From JAIXWP01 sp964428835 (lineage in GTDB: Bacteria; Bacteroidota; Bacteroidia; Flavobacteriales_D; Sanyastnellaceae): 64,000 bases of DNA. Both the position numbers and the translations under genes were made by a program. Where the stretch lies: positions 1 through 64,000 of the forward strand of contig CAYRZQ010000006.1 in the NCBI GenBank assembly GCA_964428835.1, written 5' to 3'. Shown here piece after piece: positions 53,788 to 62,044 of this stretch. The notes under the pieces were generated by a model, which made no database searches, was not told the origin of the DNA, and saw nothing but the letters and a program-made list of their open reading frames with translations. Numbering within the stretch: position 1 is the first letter of the stretch; the number at the start of each line of letters is the position of its first letter.

Positions 53788-54243
53788 CTACAGCTTCAAC
53801 TGTCGGCTAAAGCTTTCCTCAAGGCTTATCAATGTCTCTGTTCGAGCTATCCCTTCAATCTTCTGAATTCGATCGCTGAGCACATCTCGCAAATGCCTGG
53901 TGTCTTTGCACTGAACTTTAAGAAAAAGGGAATAAGTTCCGGTGGTATAGTGACAACTCAAAACTTCCGGAATCTTCTGAAGCTCTTGAACTACTTGAAA
54001 AAGAACGTCGTTTTTGTTCAGAAAAACACCTATAAATGCGCTAACGTCCCAGCCCAAAGCAGAAAGGTCAATTTGCAATTGGGGCTTTTTTACGATACCT
54101 GCTTCTTCCATCTTTTTCATGCGCACATGTACAGTGCCAGGCGCAACGTGTACCTTTTTTGCAATTTCGGTATAAGGAATAAAGGCGTCTTGCGTCAACA
54201 AATTCAAAATCTTGATGTCGATGTTGTCAATTTGGTAATCCAT
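53788..54243 (-). CDS. Lrp/AsnC family transcriptional regulator
   Basis: 151 residues from ATG 54243 (MDYQIDNIDIKILNLLTQDA); 12 further upstream codons are open, but this is the standard start of the family. Winged helix-turn-helix (about 5-60; PYTEIAKKVHVAPGTVHVRMKKMEEAGI) and an AsnC-type ligand domain (about 65-150; ALGWDVSAFIGVFL, VLSCHYTTGTYSLFLKV). Members respond to amino acids such as leucine or asparagine. The gene is divergent from the tRNA-Leu-like RNA, sharing a 115-bp promoter region. Confidence 0.93.
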   Translation of the reverse strand: MDYQIDNIDIKILNLLTQDAFIPYTEIAKKVHVAPGTVHVRMKKMEEAGIVKKPQLQIDLSALGWDVSAFIGVFLNKNDVLFQVVQELQKIPEVLSCHYTTGTYSLFLKVQCKDTRHLRDVLSDRIQKIEGIARTETLISLEESFSRQLKL

Positions 54244-54259
54244 TCGCAATAATTTGAAG

Positions 54260-54267
54260 CAAAAATA
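54260..54267 (-). promoter_or_regulatory. -7 box TATTTTTG of the Lrp/AsnC gene
   Basis: Minus-strand TAnnTTTG match, 16 nt upstream of ATG 54243. Confidence 0.5.
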
Positions 54268-54358
54268 ACAATAATTCAATAAAAGGCGGTTTGAATTGCG
54301 AATTTTATATATTTTATTCTTAATATTGAATTAATATACATAGTATGGCATTTACACC

Positions 54359-54366
54359 TATATTTG
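54359..54366 (+). promoter_or_regulatory. -7 box TATATTTG of the tRNA-like RNA
   Basis: Exact TAnnTTTG match. Transcription should start near 54371, about 5 nt before the tRNA-like 5' end. Confidence 0.65.
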
Positions 54367-54375
54367 TAATCAAAT

Positions 54376-54516
54376 TGTTGGATGGTGAAACGGCAGACAC
54401 ACCCTACGGTCTCTAGGGTGGGGATTCCGAGAAAAAGATGGAGGAGTCAAATTTGCAGGAAGTTTGGCTCTTTCAATCCTAATCGCCCCGTGGAGGTTCG
54501 AATCCTTCTCCAACAG
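54376..54516 (+). ncRNA. tRNA-Leu-like RNA with giant variable arm and abnormal anticodon loop
   Basis: 141 nt. Acceptor TGTTGGA (54376-54382) pairs perfectly with TCCAACA (54509-54515). Leu-type D arm GTG-AAACGGCAGA-CAC. T arm GGAGG-TTCGAAT-CCTTC (one G-T pair). In the anticodon position, stem ACCCTA/TAGGGT encloses loop CGGTCTC, with G where U33 should be and no Leu anticodon. The variable region is about 70 nt instead of about 15; it contains GGGG (54420-54423)/CCCC (54486-54489) and an 8-bp stem GAGTCAAA (54444-54451)/TTTGGCTC (54463-54470). A 14-codon ATG frame (54438-54482, MEESNLQEVWLFQS) lies within it. CCA is not encoded. Promoter box upstream and strong terminator downstream show an independent transcript of about 240 nt. 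Confidence 0.65.
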
Positions 54517-54549
54517 CGATCACAATCTGTGGTTTGTTTGGTTATACAG

Positions 54550-54569
54550 CGACGCAGTGGTTTGCGTCG
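54550..54569 (+). other. Hairpin in the 3' trailer of the tRNA-like transcript
   Basis: CGACGCA-GTGGTT-TGCGTCG, a perfect 7-bp stem between the tRNA-like part and the terminator. Confidence 0.6.
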
Positions 54570-54583
54570 ATTATCTCAGAATC

Positions 54584-54612
54584 AAGCGTCCAAACGTGGA
54601 CGCTTTTTTTTT
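54584..54612 (+). terminator. Strong rho-independent terminator of the tRNA-like RNA
   Basis: AAGCGTCC-AAACGT-GGACGCTT followed by nine T. No protein gene lies upstream on this strand, so it can only end the RNA described above. It touches the stop of the convergent methyltransferase gene. Confidence 0.9.
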
Positions 54613-55324
54613 ACCCTTTTTTTCCGAAACCCACTATGTGAGTCCTTAAGAAAGGAAAAAGATTGAAAAAAGGATAAAAATTGCCCACGCGACGACCGAT
54701 GGGAGGCGCTAAGGTGATCTTTGAAAAATAGATATTTAACTCAGGAAATAACATTCTCACCTCTTCGGCACCGACTCCTCTAACATCTCTATTGCCAGGG
54801 TTGTTATAAATGAAGTCATACCACAGAAGAACACCTTCTGGTTTCATCAACTGAGTCATCACAGATGCGAGTTTTAATTTAAAACTGTCATCGAGAATGG
54901 ACGTGAAAACGGTTGACTGAAAAACAACATCGAATTGATGCATTAGTGAACTGTCCAATGCCGTGGCGTCGCCTTCAATGATGTGGATATCAGGATGCGC
55001 TGATCGAAGGGCTGCGGCACGCTCAGGAATCAACTCGTTTGCATAAATGTTTTTTGGTTGAACTCCTATTCTCTTGAAGAAAGAAATATTTCCGCCTGCG
55101 CCAGCACCAATTTCAATGATCTTAAGATTACTGAAATCAGCGAAATGCGCCTTGAGGCCCTGCTCGTAGCAATCTTCTCGCTCTTTAGTAGCGTGTCTTA
55201 CATAAGGTCGTCGAGCATCATAAAGTGAAGCTGACTTCTTTGCTTGCCTTCTTTGGTAGCGCTCTTTAACTTTATCTGCCTCTTGATGCATGGGACGAAT
55301 ATAAAGTCTTTCCTGAGAATACAT
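54611..55324 (-). CDS. Class I SAM-dependent methyltransferase
   Basis: 237 residues, cytoplasmic. An N-terminal helical part with basic residues (KVKERYQRRQAKK) precedes the Rossmann methyltransferase core: motif I LKIIEIGAGAGGNISFF (about 67-83), acidic NELIPERAA (motif II), IIEGDATALD (motif III) and FDVVFQSTVFTSI (motif IV). LMKPEGVLLWYDF follows. Substrate unknown. The ATG at 55324 overlaps the first base of the -7 box of the divergent esterase gene. Confidence 0.85.
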   Translation of the reverse strand: MYSQERLYIRPMHQEADKVKERYQRRQAKKSASLYDARRPYVRHATKEREDCYEQGLKAHFADFSNLKIIEIGAGAGGNISFFKRIGVQPKNIYANELIPERAAALRSAHPDIHIIEGDATALDSSLMHQFDVVFQSTVFTSILDDSFKLKLASVMTQLMKPEGVLLWYDFIYNNPGNRDVRGVGAEEVRMLFPELNIYFSKITLAPPIGRRVGNFYPFFNLFPFLRTHIVGFGKKG

Positions 55325-55331
55325 ATATTTG
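55324..55331 (+). promoter_or_regulatory. -7 box TATATTTG of the secreted esterase operon
   Basis: Exact TAnnTTTG match, 15 nt before ATG 55347. Its first base is part of the start codon of the divergent methyltransferase. It overlaps a TTG at 55329, which therefore cannot be the start. Confidence 0.6.
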
Positions 55332-55346
55332 AAAAAACCTTTATCA

Positions 55347-56489
55347 ATGAAAATACTCTTTACATGTTCTTTGATTCTATTGACTAATTTTTTGATGAGT
55401 CAAAGCGCGGGAAGTATTATGCACGATGGAATCGAGAGAACCTATACGTATTATGTCCCAGATAATATCCCCGACATTCCTCTTCCATTAGTGTTTGTGC
55501 TCCATGGTACCACCCAAAATGGAGAGACCATTATGGATATTTCAGAGTTTAACACCTATGCTCAAAACAATAATTTTATAGTGGTATATCCTGATGGGAT
55601 CAATGGCTTTTGGAACGCAGATCTTGGAGCTGTAGGATCTAATGAAGATGATCTCGGATTTATAGAAGCATTGGTGGCAAAGTTTAATGAGGATTACAAC
55701 ATAGATCTCCAAAAACTCTACTCTTGCGGATTTTCTGCAGGTGGCTATTTGAGTTATATTCTCGCTTGTCAATCAGAATACTGTTTTGCAGCAGTGGCTT
55801 CGGTCGCAGGAACGATGACACAAAATACCTTGGATGCATGCAGTCCAATTCACTCTACCGCTGTGATGCAAATTCATGGTACGAGTGATTTTGTGGTGGC
55901 TTATAATGGCTCTCAATTCGCTGGATTGGGCGTTGACCAAATTATCGAATACTGGCGAAATGCCAATGAATGTGCTGCGGATCCTATCGTTCAGGATATT
56001 CCCAACTCAAACTTACTCGATTTATCGACTGTGCAAAGATTTACTTGGCTTCCATGTGAGGGGAGCTCCGAGTTGGTTCTCTTCAAAGTCAATGGAGGCG
56101 GACACCAATGGCCAGGAACCAATGCTACGCTAGGTGGCTTAGGCTCAATTAATAGAGATATTAATGCAACTGAAGAAATTTGGGCATTCTTTTCACAACA
56201 CTCCTGCCCGTCGAATCTTATTTCCACAGAGGAAATTGTCTCTTCGAAAATAACGCTTTATCCTAACCCAGCGAACCATATTCTCTATATAGACAATCTA
56301 CCGAATGATCGTTCGGTTTCGGTTTTTATCTATGATCAAACTGGTAGAGAGGTTTTGTCTTCGAATATTTTCTCAAATAATCTCGACGTTTCCGCATTGG
56401 AAAATGGAGTCTATACAATTCGCGTAGCAGATACCAAAAACCTTAAAAATATTTTTGTTCAACAGTCGATTCTTATCTTTGATTTATGA
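55347..56489 (+). CDS. Secreted PHB-depolymerase/feruloyl-esterase-like enzyme with T9SS type A-like end
   Basis: 380 residues from ATG 55347, giving signal peptide MKILFTCSLILLTNFLMSQ. The alpha/beta-hydrolase of the polyhydroxybutyrate depolymerase/LpqC esterase type shows FVLHGTTQNG (oxyanion), YSCGFSAGGYLSY (Ser nucleophile about 138), HGTSDFVVAY (Asp) and GGGHQWPG (His). The C-terminal part (about 295-375) is a type A sorting domain: LYPNPANHILYI, YDQTGREVLS, LENGVYTIRV. It continues for about 20 more residues (NLKNIFVQQSILIFDL) than usual. It is the first gene of a four-gene operon; the next gene overlaps by 4 bp. Confidence 0.88.
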   Translation: MKILFTCSLILLTNFLMSQSAGSIMHDGIERTYTYYVPDNIPDIPLPLVFVLHGTTQNGETIMDISEFNTYAQNNNFIVVYPDGINGFWNADLGAVGSNEDDLGFIEALVAKFNEDYNIDLQKLYSCGFSAGGYLSYILACQSEYCFAAVASVAGTMTQNTLDACSPIHSTAVMQIHGTSDFVVAYNGSQFAGLGVDQIIEYWRNANECAADPIVQDIPNSNLLDLSTVQRFTWLPCEGSSELVLFKVNGGGHQWPGTNATLGGLGSINRDINATEEIWAFFSQHSCPSNLISTEEIVSSKITLYPNPANHILYIDNLPNDRSVSVFIYDQTGREVLSSNIFSNNLDVSALENGVYTIRVADTKNLKNIFVQQSILIFDL

Positions 56490-59257
56490 AAACATTTATT
56501 CTCTCTTTAATGACGGCCTCATTGCTTTGTGGAATGGGCTATTATAGCACAAAAGATACTGTGTTACACTTTGCCGAGGAAGGTGGCGCCACAACTGAGT
56601 CTTTTGGTCTCAAACCTGGAGGAAGGAAGGCTTTTGAATTTAATAGACTCAAGGACCCAGCCACAGGAATGATTCCCAAAAACATGCGTCAAAGGGTAAT
56701 GGATTACGCTAAAAGACTTCCCGTTCGAGCCGAAGACAGAGACCAATCATGGATAGCGAGAGGTCCTATCAACAAGGGAGGCAGAAGCAGAGCCCTTGCG
56801 CTGGATATTTTAGATGAGAATATAATTCTTGCAGGTAGTGTTAGCGGCGGCATGTGGAGATCTACAGATGGAGGCCAATCTTGGACGAAAACAACAGCGC
56901 CAAGTCAAATTCATAGCACTTCATGCGTGATACAAGATATCCGTCCCGGTAAAGAAAATATTTGGTACATGGGTACGGGTGAAGAAGGTTATGGAATCGT
57001 AAGTGCCACATCTTTCACTTCACTGTTCAGCGGTGATGGAATTTTTAAAAGTATAGATGGCGGGCAGTCATGGTTTCAACTGGAAGGCACTGGTAGCAAC
57101 ACTCCGCAAAACATTCTTCAAAATGGAAGCTATGATTTTACTTGGAATATGGCTATGGACTATTCCAATCTTGAACAAGACGAAGTCTACGCGGCGGTCT
57201 ACAATGGTATTATAAGAAGTGTTGATGGCGGAGAGACCTGGGATCAGGTTCTCGGATTTGCTCCCTCGGGAAGTCGCAATGTCGACGTTGTTGTGAATGA
57301 TGAAGGCGTCGTGTATGCATATCTTTCTTTTGCAAATATGGGCGCACCTGGCGGTGTATATCGATCTGAGGATGGTGTCAACTGGACTGAAATTACTCCA
57401 GAAGGTTTTTATGCTCAACAAAGAGGAGTGATGTGTACAAATCCTCTCAATCAAGATGAAATGTTCCTTATTGCTGAAATGACCAATGAGCAAAACGATA
57501 TTGGATATATTTTATACAAATACACTTATCTCAGCGGAGATGGAAGTGGCGCGGGCGGCGAGTGGTCAAACCGCTCCGCCAATGTGCCTGATGATCCTTG
57601 TCAATTGGAAATTGGAGTATTGTTCGATTTTGGAACTTTCCGTTCACAAAATGGATTTGACTTGTGTGTTACCCATCATCCTACCGAACCTGTATTGTTT
57701 ATTGGTGGAGTTAATATTCACCGCAGTTTTAGTGAGTTTGAACAAGACGACCACGATTGGATTGGAGGCTACCGCTGCAATATTGAAAACCCTCTAAACT
57801 ACAGCTATCCCAACAACCACAGTGATCAGCATCTTTTTGTTTTCTCGAGAAATAATCCCAATGTAATGTACAACGCCAATGATGGCGGGATTTACAGAAC
57901 AGACGATGCGCTGGCTGATAGCGTTTCTTGGGTTCCGCTAAACAACGGATATCTCACCACACAATTCTACACAGTTGCAATGGAACAGGGCTGGGCAGAT
58001 AGCGACTTTGTTTTCGGTGGAATGCAAGACAATGGAACATGGATCACGCATACAGACGACCCTCAAGCTAACTGGAAAGAAGTACATGCCGATGACGGTG
58101 CTTATTGCGCTTTACCGCAGGGAAGAAACTTTATCCTAACCAGCAGTCAACTTGGGCGTATCTACAAAAAGACAATAGATGCACAAGGCAATTTAACAGG
58201 AACAGAACGTATAGATCCCACTAGCGGCCCATCTTATTTATTCATCAACCCGTTTATTCTTGACAGCCAAACACACAATGATATTTGGATGGCAGGAAAT
58301 AGAACCATTTGGCACTTAGATAACGTTAGTGATATTGAAGTTACAAACGACTACATTACTAAACATCCTATTGGTGAATGGAGAAATATTTCTCAAAGTA
58401 TTATTCCCGTTTCTGCAGGTTCAATAACTGCTCTTGATCAAGCAATCATCGATAATACAAAGCTATTCTATGGTTCAAGCAATGGACGGGTTTGGAAGTT
58501 AGAGAATATCCAGTCTGAAACCCCAGTGCGCACAGAGTTGAACTCAGGGATATTCCCTGATAATGCTTATGTGAGCTGTGTTGCCGTGAATGACTTTGAT
58601 ACCCAGGAATTACTCGTAAGCTTCTCTAATTACAGCGTTCAAAGTATTTTTCATTCAACAGATGGAGGAGAGACTTTTGTCAACATTAGTGGTAATTTAG
58701 AGCAAAACCCAAATGGAACAGGAAATGGACCTGCGGTTTATTGGATGGAAGTATATCCGTCAGATCCCGCAATTTATTTTGCTGGTACGAGCGCCGGACT
58801 ATTCAGTACAACCGAATTAAATGGGGAGAACACAATTTGGGAAATGGAAGGACCATCAACCATTGGCAATGTGGTAATCAATATGATTAAGGCTCGCCCT
58901 TATGATGGGACAATTGCCGTTGCTACACACGGAAATGGCATTTATTCAGCGTCACTTCCACCCATCGAAGCGGCCAATGTGCAGGCAGTTGCAACATTCT
59001 CAAGGGATGTAAGAGTATATCCAAATCCATTTACAGATTACGTAGAGTGGAATTATTCGACAAAAATTCCGTTGGAGTCTGTACTTAAAGTCTATGATAC
59101 CAGAGGGAATGTCGTTTATGAGACAGGGTATATAAAACAATCACCAGGCAACCAATCACTGCGATGGAACCCTCGTGCTGATTTGCCAAGAGGAACATAC
59201 GTGTATATGTTGCGTGTTGGTGGGGTAATGAAAACAGGTAAAATTATCCATCAATAA
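56486..59257 (+). CDS. Secreted sialidase-fold/BNR beta-propeller protein, T9SS type A
   Basis: 923 residues. Hydrophobic export signal at the N-terminus (TFILSLMTASLLCGMGYY). From about 85 to 830 it is a VPS10/BNR-type propeller: GSVSGGMWRSTDGGQSW, GIFKSIDGGQSWFQL, GIIRSVDGGETWDQV, GVYRSEDGVNWTEI and SIFHSTDGGETFVNI are Asp-box repeats (SxDxGxxW). The C-terminus is a type A sorting domain (VRVYPNPFTDYVEWN, YDTRGNVVYETG, LPRGTYVYMLRVGG). Such proteins occur as glycan- or protein-binding secreted factors; no catalytic assignment is possible. ATGA overlap with the esterase and TAATG overlap with the next gene. Confidence 0.88.
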   Translation: MKTFILSLMTASLLCGMGYYSTKDTVLHFAEEGGATTESFGLKPGGRKAFEFNRLKDPATGMIPKNMRQRVMDYAKRLPVRAEDRDQSWIARGPINKGGRSRALALDILDENIILAGSVSGGMWRSTDGGQSWTKTTAPSQIHSTSCVIQDIRPGKENIWYMGTGEEGYGIVSATSFTSLFSGDGIFKSIDGGQSWFQLEGTGSNTPQNILQNGSYDFTWNMAMDYSNLEQDEVYAAVYNGIIRSVDGGETWDQVLGFAPSGSRNVDVVVNDEGVVYAYLSFANMGAPGGVYRSEDGVNWTEITPEGFYAQQRGVMCTNPLNQDEMFLIAEMTNEQNDIGYILYKYTYLSGDGSGAGGEWSNRSANVPDDPCQLEIGVLFDFGTFRSQNGFDLCVTHHPTEPVLFIGGVNIHRSFSEFEQDDHDWIGGYRCNIENPLNYSYPNNHSDQHLFVFSRNNPNVMYNANDGGIYRTDDALADSVSWVPLNNGYLTTQFYTVAMEQGWADSDFVFGGMQDNGTWITHTDDPQANWKEVHADDGAYCALPQGRNFILTSSQLGRIYKKTIDAQGNLTGTERIDPTSGPSYLFINPFILDSQTHNDIWMAGNRTIWHLDNVSDIEVTNDYITKHPIGEWRNISQSIIPVSAGSITALDQAIIDNTKLFYGSSNGRVWKLENIQSETPVRTELNSGIFPDNAYVSCVAVNDFDTQELLVSFSNYSVQSIFHSTDGGETFVNISGNLEQNPNGTGNGPAVYWMEVYPSDPAIYFAGTSAGLFSTTELNGENTIWEMEGPSTIGNVVINMIKARPYDGTIAVATHGNGIYSASLPPIEAANVQAVATFSRDVRVYPNPFTDYVEWNYSTKIPLESVLKVYDTRGNVVYETGYIKQSPGNQSLRWNPRADLPRGTYVYMLRVGGVMKTGKIIHQ

Positions 59258-60666
59258 TGTTGAGCCGAATGATCGCTCGGTTTGGGGTGGTGGTGCTTCT
59301 TATGCAGGCACTAGGATCGCAAGCGCAAATGGAATTAGTGGTTTCGGCTGTTCCCCAGCTCACTCCTTTGCGCGATACACTTTATGTTGCCGGAAGCTTT
59401 AATGGTTGGAATCCGAGAGATGAAAACTATAGAATGGAGCCCGGACCGAACGGATATTCGGTTTTGATTCAAGGAGTCAATGGTACTTCATACTCTTATA
59501 AGATCACTAGAGGGAGTTGGGCAACGGTAGAAGGCAGCACCACCGGCGGATTCATAGCAGATCGATCGTTGCTTTTTCAAAGCAATGGGTCAGCGTCTAT
59601 CAATGTTGCAGGTTGGGAGGATATTGCTGGAAATCCAACTGTGACAGCCAACGTGCGAATCCTTGACAGCAATTTTCATATTCCTCAGCTTCAACGCAAC
59701 CGAAGAATATGGATAAGTTTCCCTCCAGATTATTTTACAAGCAATGATTACTATCCTGTAGTGTATATGCAAGATGGACAAAATGTGCTGAATGCTGGTA
59801 CCTCATTTTCTGGAGAATGGCGTGTGGATGAAAGTATGATCAATGAATTGCAAAATGCTTGCTCACAGGCAATAATTGTAGCAATTGATAATGGAGGTGT
59901 ACAAAGAATAAACGAATATGCACCTTGGCTCAATAGTCAATATAACCAAGGAGGACAAGGAGATGAGTATTGCTCTTTCCTGGTAAATACCTTGAAGCCT
60001 TATATCGACGCGAATTATCGCACACTTTCTGATAGAGCAAATACAGCGATCATGGGTTCATCTCTTGGCGCGCTCATATCTGCGTACACGGCTTTCACAT
60101 ACCCAGAAGTATTTGGAAAAGTGGGATTATTTTCTTCTGCTTATTGGTTCAATCCACAAATTTTTGATTTAGCAGAAAATCATCAAAATCTCCCAAATAC
60201 AGCCATTTACCATGTGTGTGGAACTAATGAAGGTGATGGAAGTGTATTGGAGGATCAAAACGAAATGATTCAGAGGCTTCAGAATAATGGGTATCCTATC
60301 GAAGATTTGCAATCATTGGATTGGTCTGATGGAGCGCACTCTGAATGGTTTTGGGATAGAGAGTTCCCTGCCGCTTATACATGGTTGATCGACTGCGCCA
60401 GCAATCAGCCTGAGGTAGTTGTTTCCAGAGATCTTCGTCTTTTTCCTAATCCCGCTGACACATCATTTGAAATTCAAAGTAATGCTGAGCGAATCCAGAG
60501 CCTCGAAATTTTAAGTCATGAAGGAAAGGCAGTTCGCTGGGAGCATTATTTCGAGCATCATTACAGCATCAAGCAGGATGTAAGTGAATTGACCAGTGGT
60601 CTATATTTCGTAATAATTGGACTGGAAGGCGGCAAGCGTTATACCTTTCGCCTCATAAAGCAATAG
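59257..60666 (+). CDS. Secreted esterase-D-like enzyme with E-set domain, T9SS type A
   Basis: 469 residues; signal peptide ends GSQAQ. An E-set domain like the CBM48/AMPK glycogen-binding type follows (about 25-120; LYVAGSFNGWNPRDENYRM), then an esterase-D-fold alpha/beta hydrolase (about 130-375): ISFPPDYF, VVYMQDGQNVL, AIMGSSLGALISAY (Ser nucleophile), GTNEGDGS (acid) and DGAHSEWFW (His). A type A sorting domain ends it (LRLFPNPADTSFEIQS, LTSGLYFVIIG). Relatives cleave esters such as acetyl-sugars, feruloyl links or siderophores. Third gene of the operon; RidA starts 3 bp after its stop. Confidence 0.88.
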   Translation: MLSRMIARFGVVVLLMQALGSQAQMELVVSAVPQLTPLRDTLYVAGSFNGWNPRDENYRMEPGPNGYSVLIQGVNGTSYSYKITRGSWATVEGSTTGGFIADRSLLFQSNGSASINVAGWEDIAGNPTVTANVRILDSNFHIPQLQRNRRIWISFPPDYFTSNDYYPVVYMQDGQNVLNAGTSFSGEWRVDESMINELQNACSQAIIVAIDNGGVQRINEYAPWLNSQYNQGGQGDEYCSFLVNTLKPYIDANYRTLSDRANTAIMGSSLGALISAYTAFTYPEVFGKVGLFSSAYWFNPQIFDLAENHQNLPNTAIYHVCGTNEGDGSVLEDQNEMIQRLQNNGYPIEDLQSLDWSDGAHSEWFWDREFPAAYTWLIDCASNQPEVVVSRDLRLFPNPADTSFEIQSNAERIQSLEILSHEGKAVRWEHYFEHHYSIKQDVSELTSGLYFVIIGLEGGKRYTFRLIKQ

Positions 60667-60669
60667 TAT

Positions 60670-61101
60670 ATGTCAGATAATAGCATTTCAACAGATAAGG
60701 CACCGAAGCCAGTTGGTCTCTACCCCCATGCCCGTCGCGTTGGGAATCTTTTGTTTTTATCAGGCGTGGGCCCACGCGTAGCCGGCAGTGACGCTACTGA
60801 TAGCGGCGTTCCAGGCTTACAGCTTGATAAAAACGGGAATTTTATTGCCTTCGACTTCGAGGCACAATGCCATAGCGTGTTTCAAAATGTAAAAGCTATT
60901 CTTGAGGCGAGCGGCAGTAAATGGGAGAACCTCGTAGATGTAACCGTGTTTCTCGTGAACATGAAGAGAGATTTCCATACTTACAATAGGCTATATGCTG
61001 AGTATTTTAAAGATGCACAACCCTGTCGTACAACAGTGGAAATCAACTCTCTTCCTACTCCGATCGCCATTGAGCTGAAGTGCATTGCAACGATTGATTA
61101 G
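60670..61101 (+). CDS. RidA family enamine/imine deaminase
   Basis: 143 residues, cytoplasmic. Family features: PVGLYPHARRVGNLLFLSG near the start, LVDVTVFLVNMKRDF in the middle, and PCRTTVEINSLPTPIAIELKCIA with the substrate-binding Arg at the end. RidA proteins hydrolyse reactive enamines/imines such as 2-aminoacrylate; this variant belongs to the YjgF-like subgroup with an insertion (VAGSDATDSGVPG). It is the only non-secreted member of the operon that starts with the secreted esterase. Confidence 0.9.
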   Translation: MSDNSISTDKAPKPVGLYPHARRVGNLLFLSGVGPRVAGSDATDSGVPGLQLDKNGNFIAFDFEAQCHSVFQNVKAILEASGSKWENLVDVTVFLVNMKRDFHTYNRLYAEYFKDAQPCRTTVEINSLPTPIAIELKCIATID

Positions 61102-61177
61102 ACTGCGACGTATTAATATTGTGTCTGAGCACAATAAATTATAGTCTTTTGGCATTGACTTTGAAAAGCAAATCAGC

Positions 61178-61999
61178 ATGAAAAAGGTTATATTCATTTT
61201 CGCCCTGATTTTAAGCTCTGGTTTGAGTTTTTCACAAACTACCAAGCCTCCTAAAGTCAATGTCAATAATCTCCCTGCTATGGGCTACCGTAGCGTTGTC
61301 AATAATGCCTTCAAGGTAGGAGAGAAAACAAAATACCGCATTCACTATGGTTTGATTACTGCTGGTGAAGCCACTATTACTGTCAATGACAGTCCATACA
61401 AGTTCGGTGATCGCGAGGCTTTCCACATCGTTGGTGAAGGTCGAAGCCTAGGGTCTTTTGACTGGTTCTTCAAAGTTCGTGACCGTTATGAGACTTACGT
61501 GGACAAACAAGGTCTTTTCCCTTATCGCTTCGTTCGCAACTGCGATGAAGGCGGGTATAAAATTCATCAGGATTACACCTTCCATCAGGATAAGCGAGCC
61601 TACACCGACGAAAAGAAGAACTCATACGCAACTCCAGATTTTGTTCAAGATATGATTAGCGCATATTTCTATGCCCGTACAATGGATTTGAGCAACAAAA
61701 AGAAAGGAGATATTATTACCGTCCAAACAGTAGTCGACGGGGAGATATACCCCCTAAAAATGAAGTATCTGGGTAAAGAAACTGTTAAGGTTGATGCGGG
61801 AACGTTTAACTGTATTCGCTTCGCCCCCGTAGTGCAAAAGGGTCGCGTTTTCAAAAAAGAAGAAGATTTGAGTGTGTGGGTAACCGATGACATGAACCAT
61901 CTGCCTGTTTTGGCTCAAGCTAAAATCATGGTAGGTAGTATCAAAATGGAACTCTCTTCCTACGAGGGAATGGCTACTAGCGTAGCACGTGTGCGATAG
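61178..61999 (+). CDS. DUF3108 exported protein
   Basis: 273 residues; signal peptide MKKVIFIFALILSSGLSFSQ. The DUF3108 body runs from about 35 to 270: KYRIHYGLITAGEATITV, AFHIVGEGRSLGSFDWFFKVRDRYETYVD and FNCIRFAPVVQKGRVFKKEEDLSVWVTDD. A predicted periplasmic beta-rich protein of unknown function. It stands 76 bp after ridA, with 45 bp to the sugar isomerase gene that follows, so it may be transcribed separately. Confidence 0.88.
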   Translation: MKKVIFIFALILSSGLSFSQTTKPPKVNVNNLPAMGYRSVVNNAFKVGEKTKYRIHYGLITAGEATITVNDSPYKFGDREAFHIVGEGRSLGSFDWFFKVRDRYETYVDKQGLFPYRFVRNCDEGGYKIHQDYTFHQDKRAYTDEKKNSYATPDFVQDMISAYFYARTMDLSNKKKGDIITVQTVVDGEIYPLKMKYLGKETVKVDAGTFNCIRFAPVVQKGRVFKKEEDLSVWVTDDMNHLPVLAQAKIMVGSIKMELSSYEGMATSVARVR

Positions 62000-62011
62000 A
62001 CTTCAATGTGC

Positions 62012-62019
62012 TATCTTTG
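62012..62019 (+). promoter_or_regulatory. -7 box TATCTTTG of the SIS isomerase gene
   Basis: Exact TAnnTTTG match, 25 nt upstream of ATG 62045. Confidence 0.55.
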
Positions 62020-62044
62020 TCGCCGATAAAACAATGACAAAGAA

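Noticed and set aside
54407..54490. Group I intron in a tRNA-Leu gene
   Set aside because: The extra sequence is only about 60 nt, far below the minimum for a self-splicing group I intron, and it lies in the variable arm, not at the usual anticodon-loop site.
54376..54612. tmRNA
   Set aside because: The D arm is complete and an anticodon-like stem is present; tmRNA lacks these, and the length is far too short for Bacteroidota tmRNA. The 14-codon frame does not resemble a proteolysis tag.
54382..54666. 94-codon plus-strand ORF
   Set aside because: Runs through the tRNA-like structure and the terminator; no protein features.
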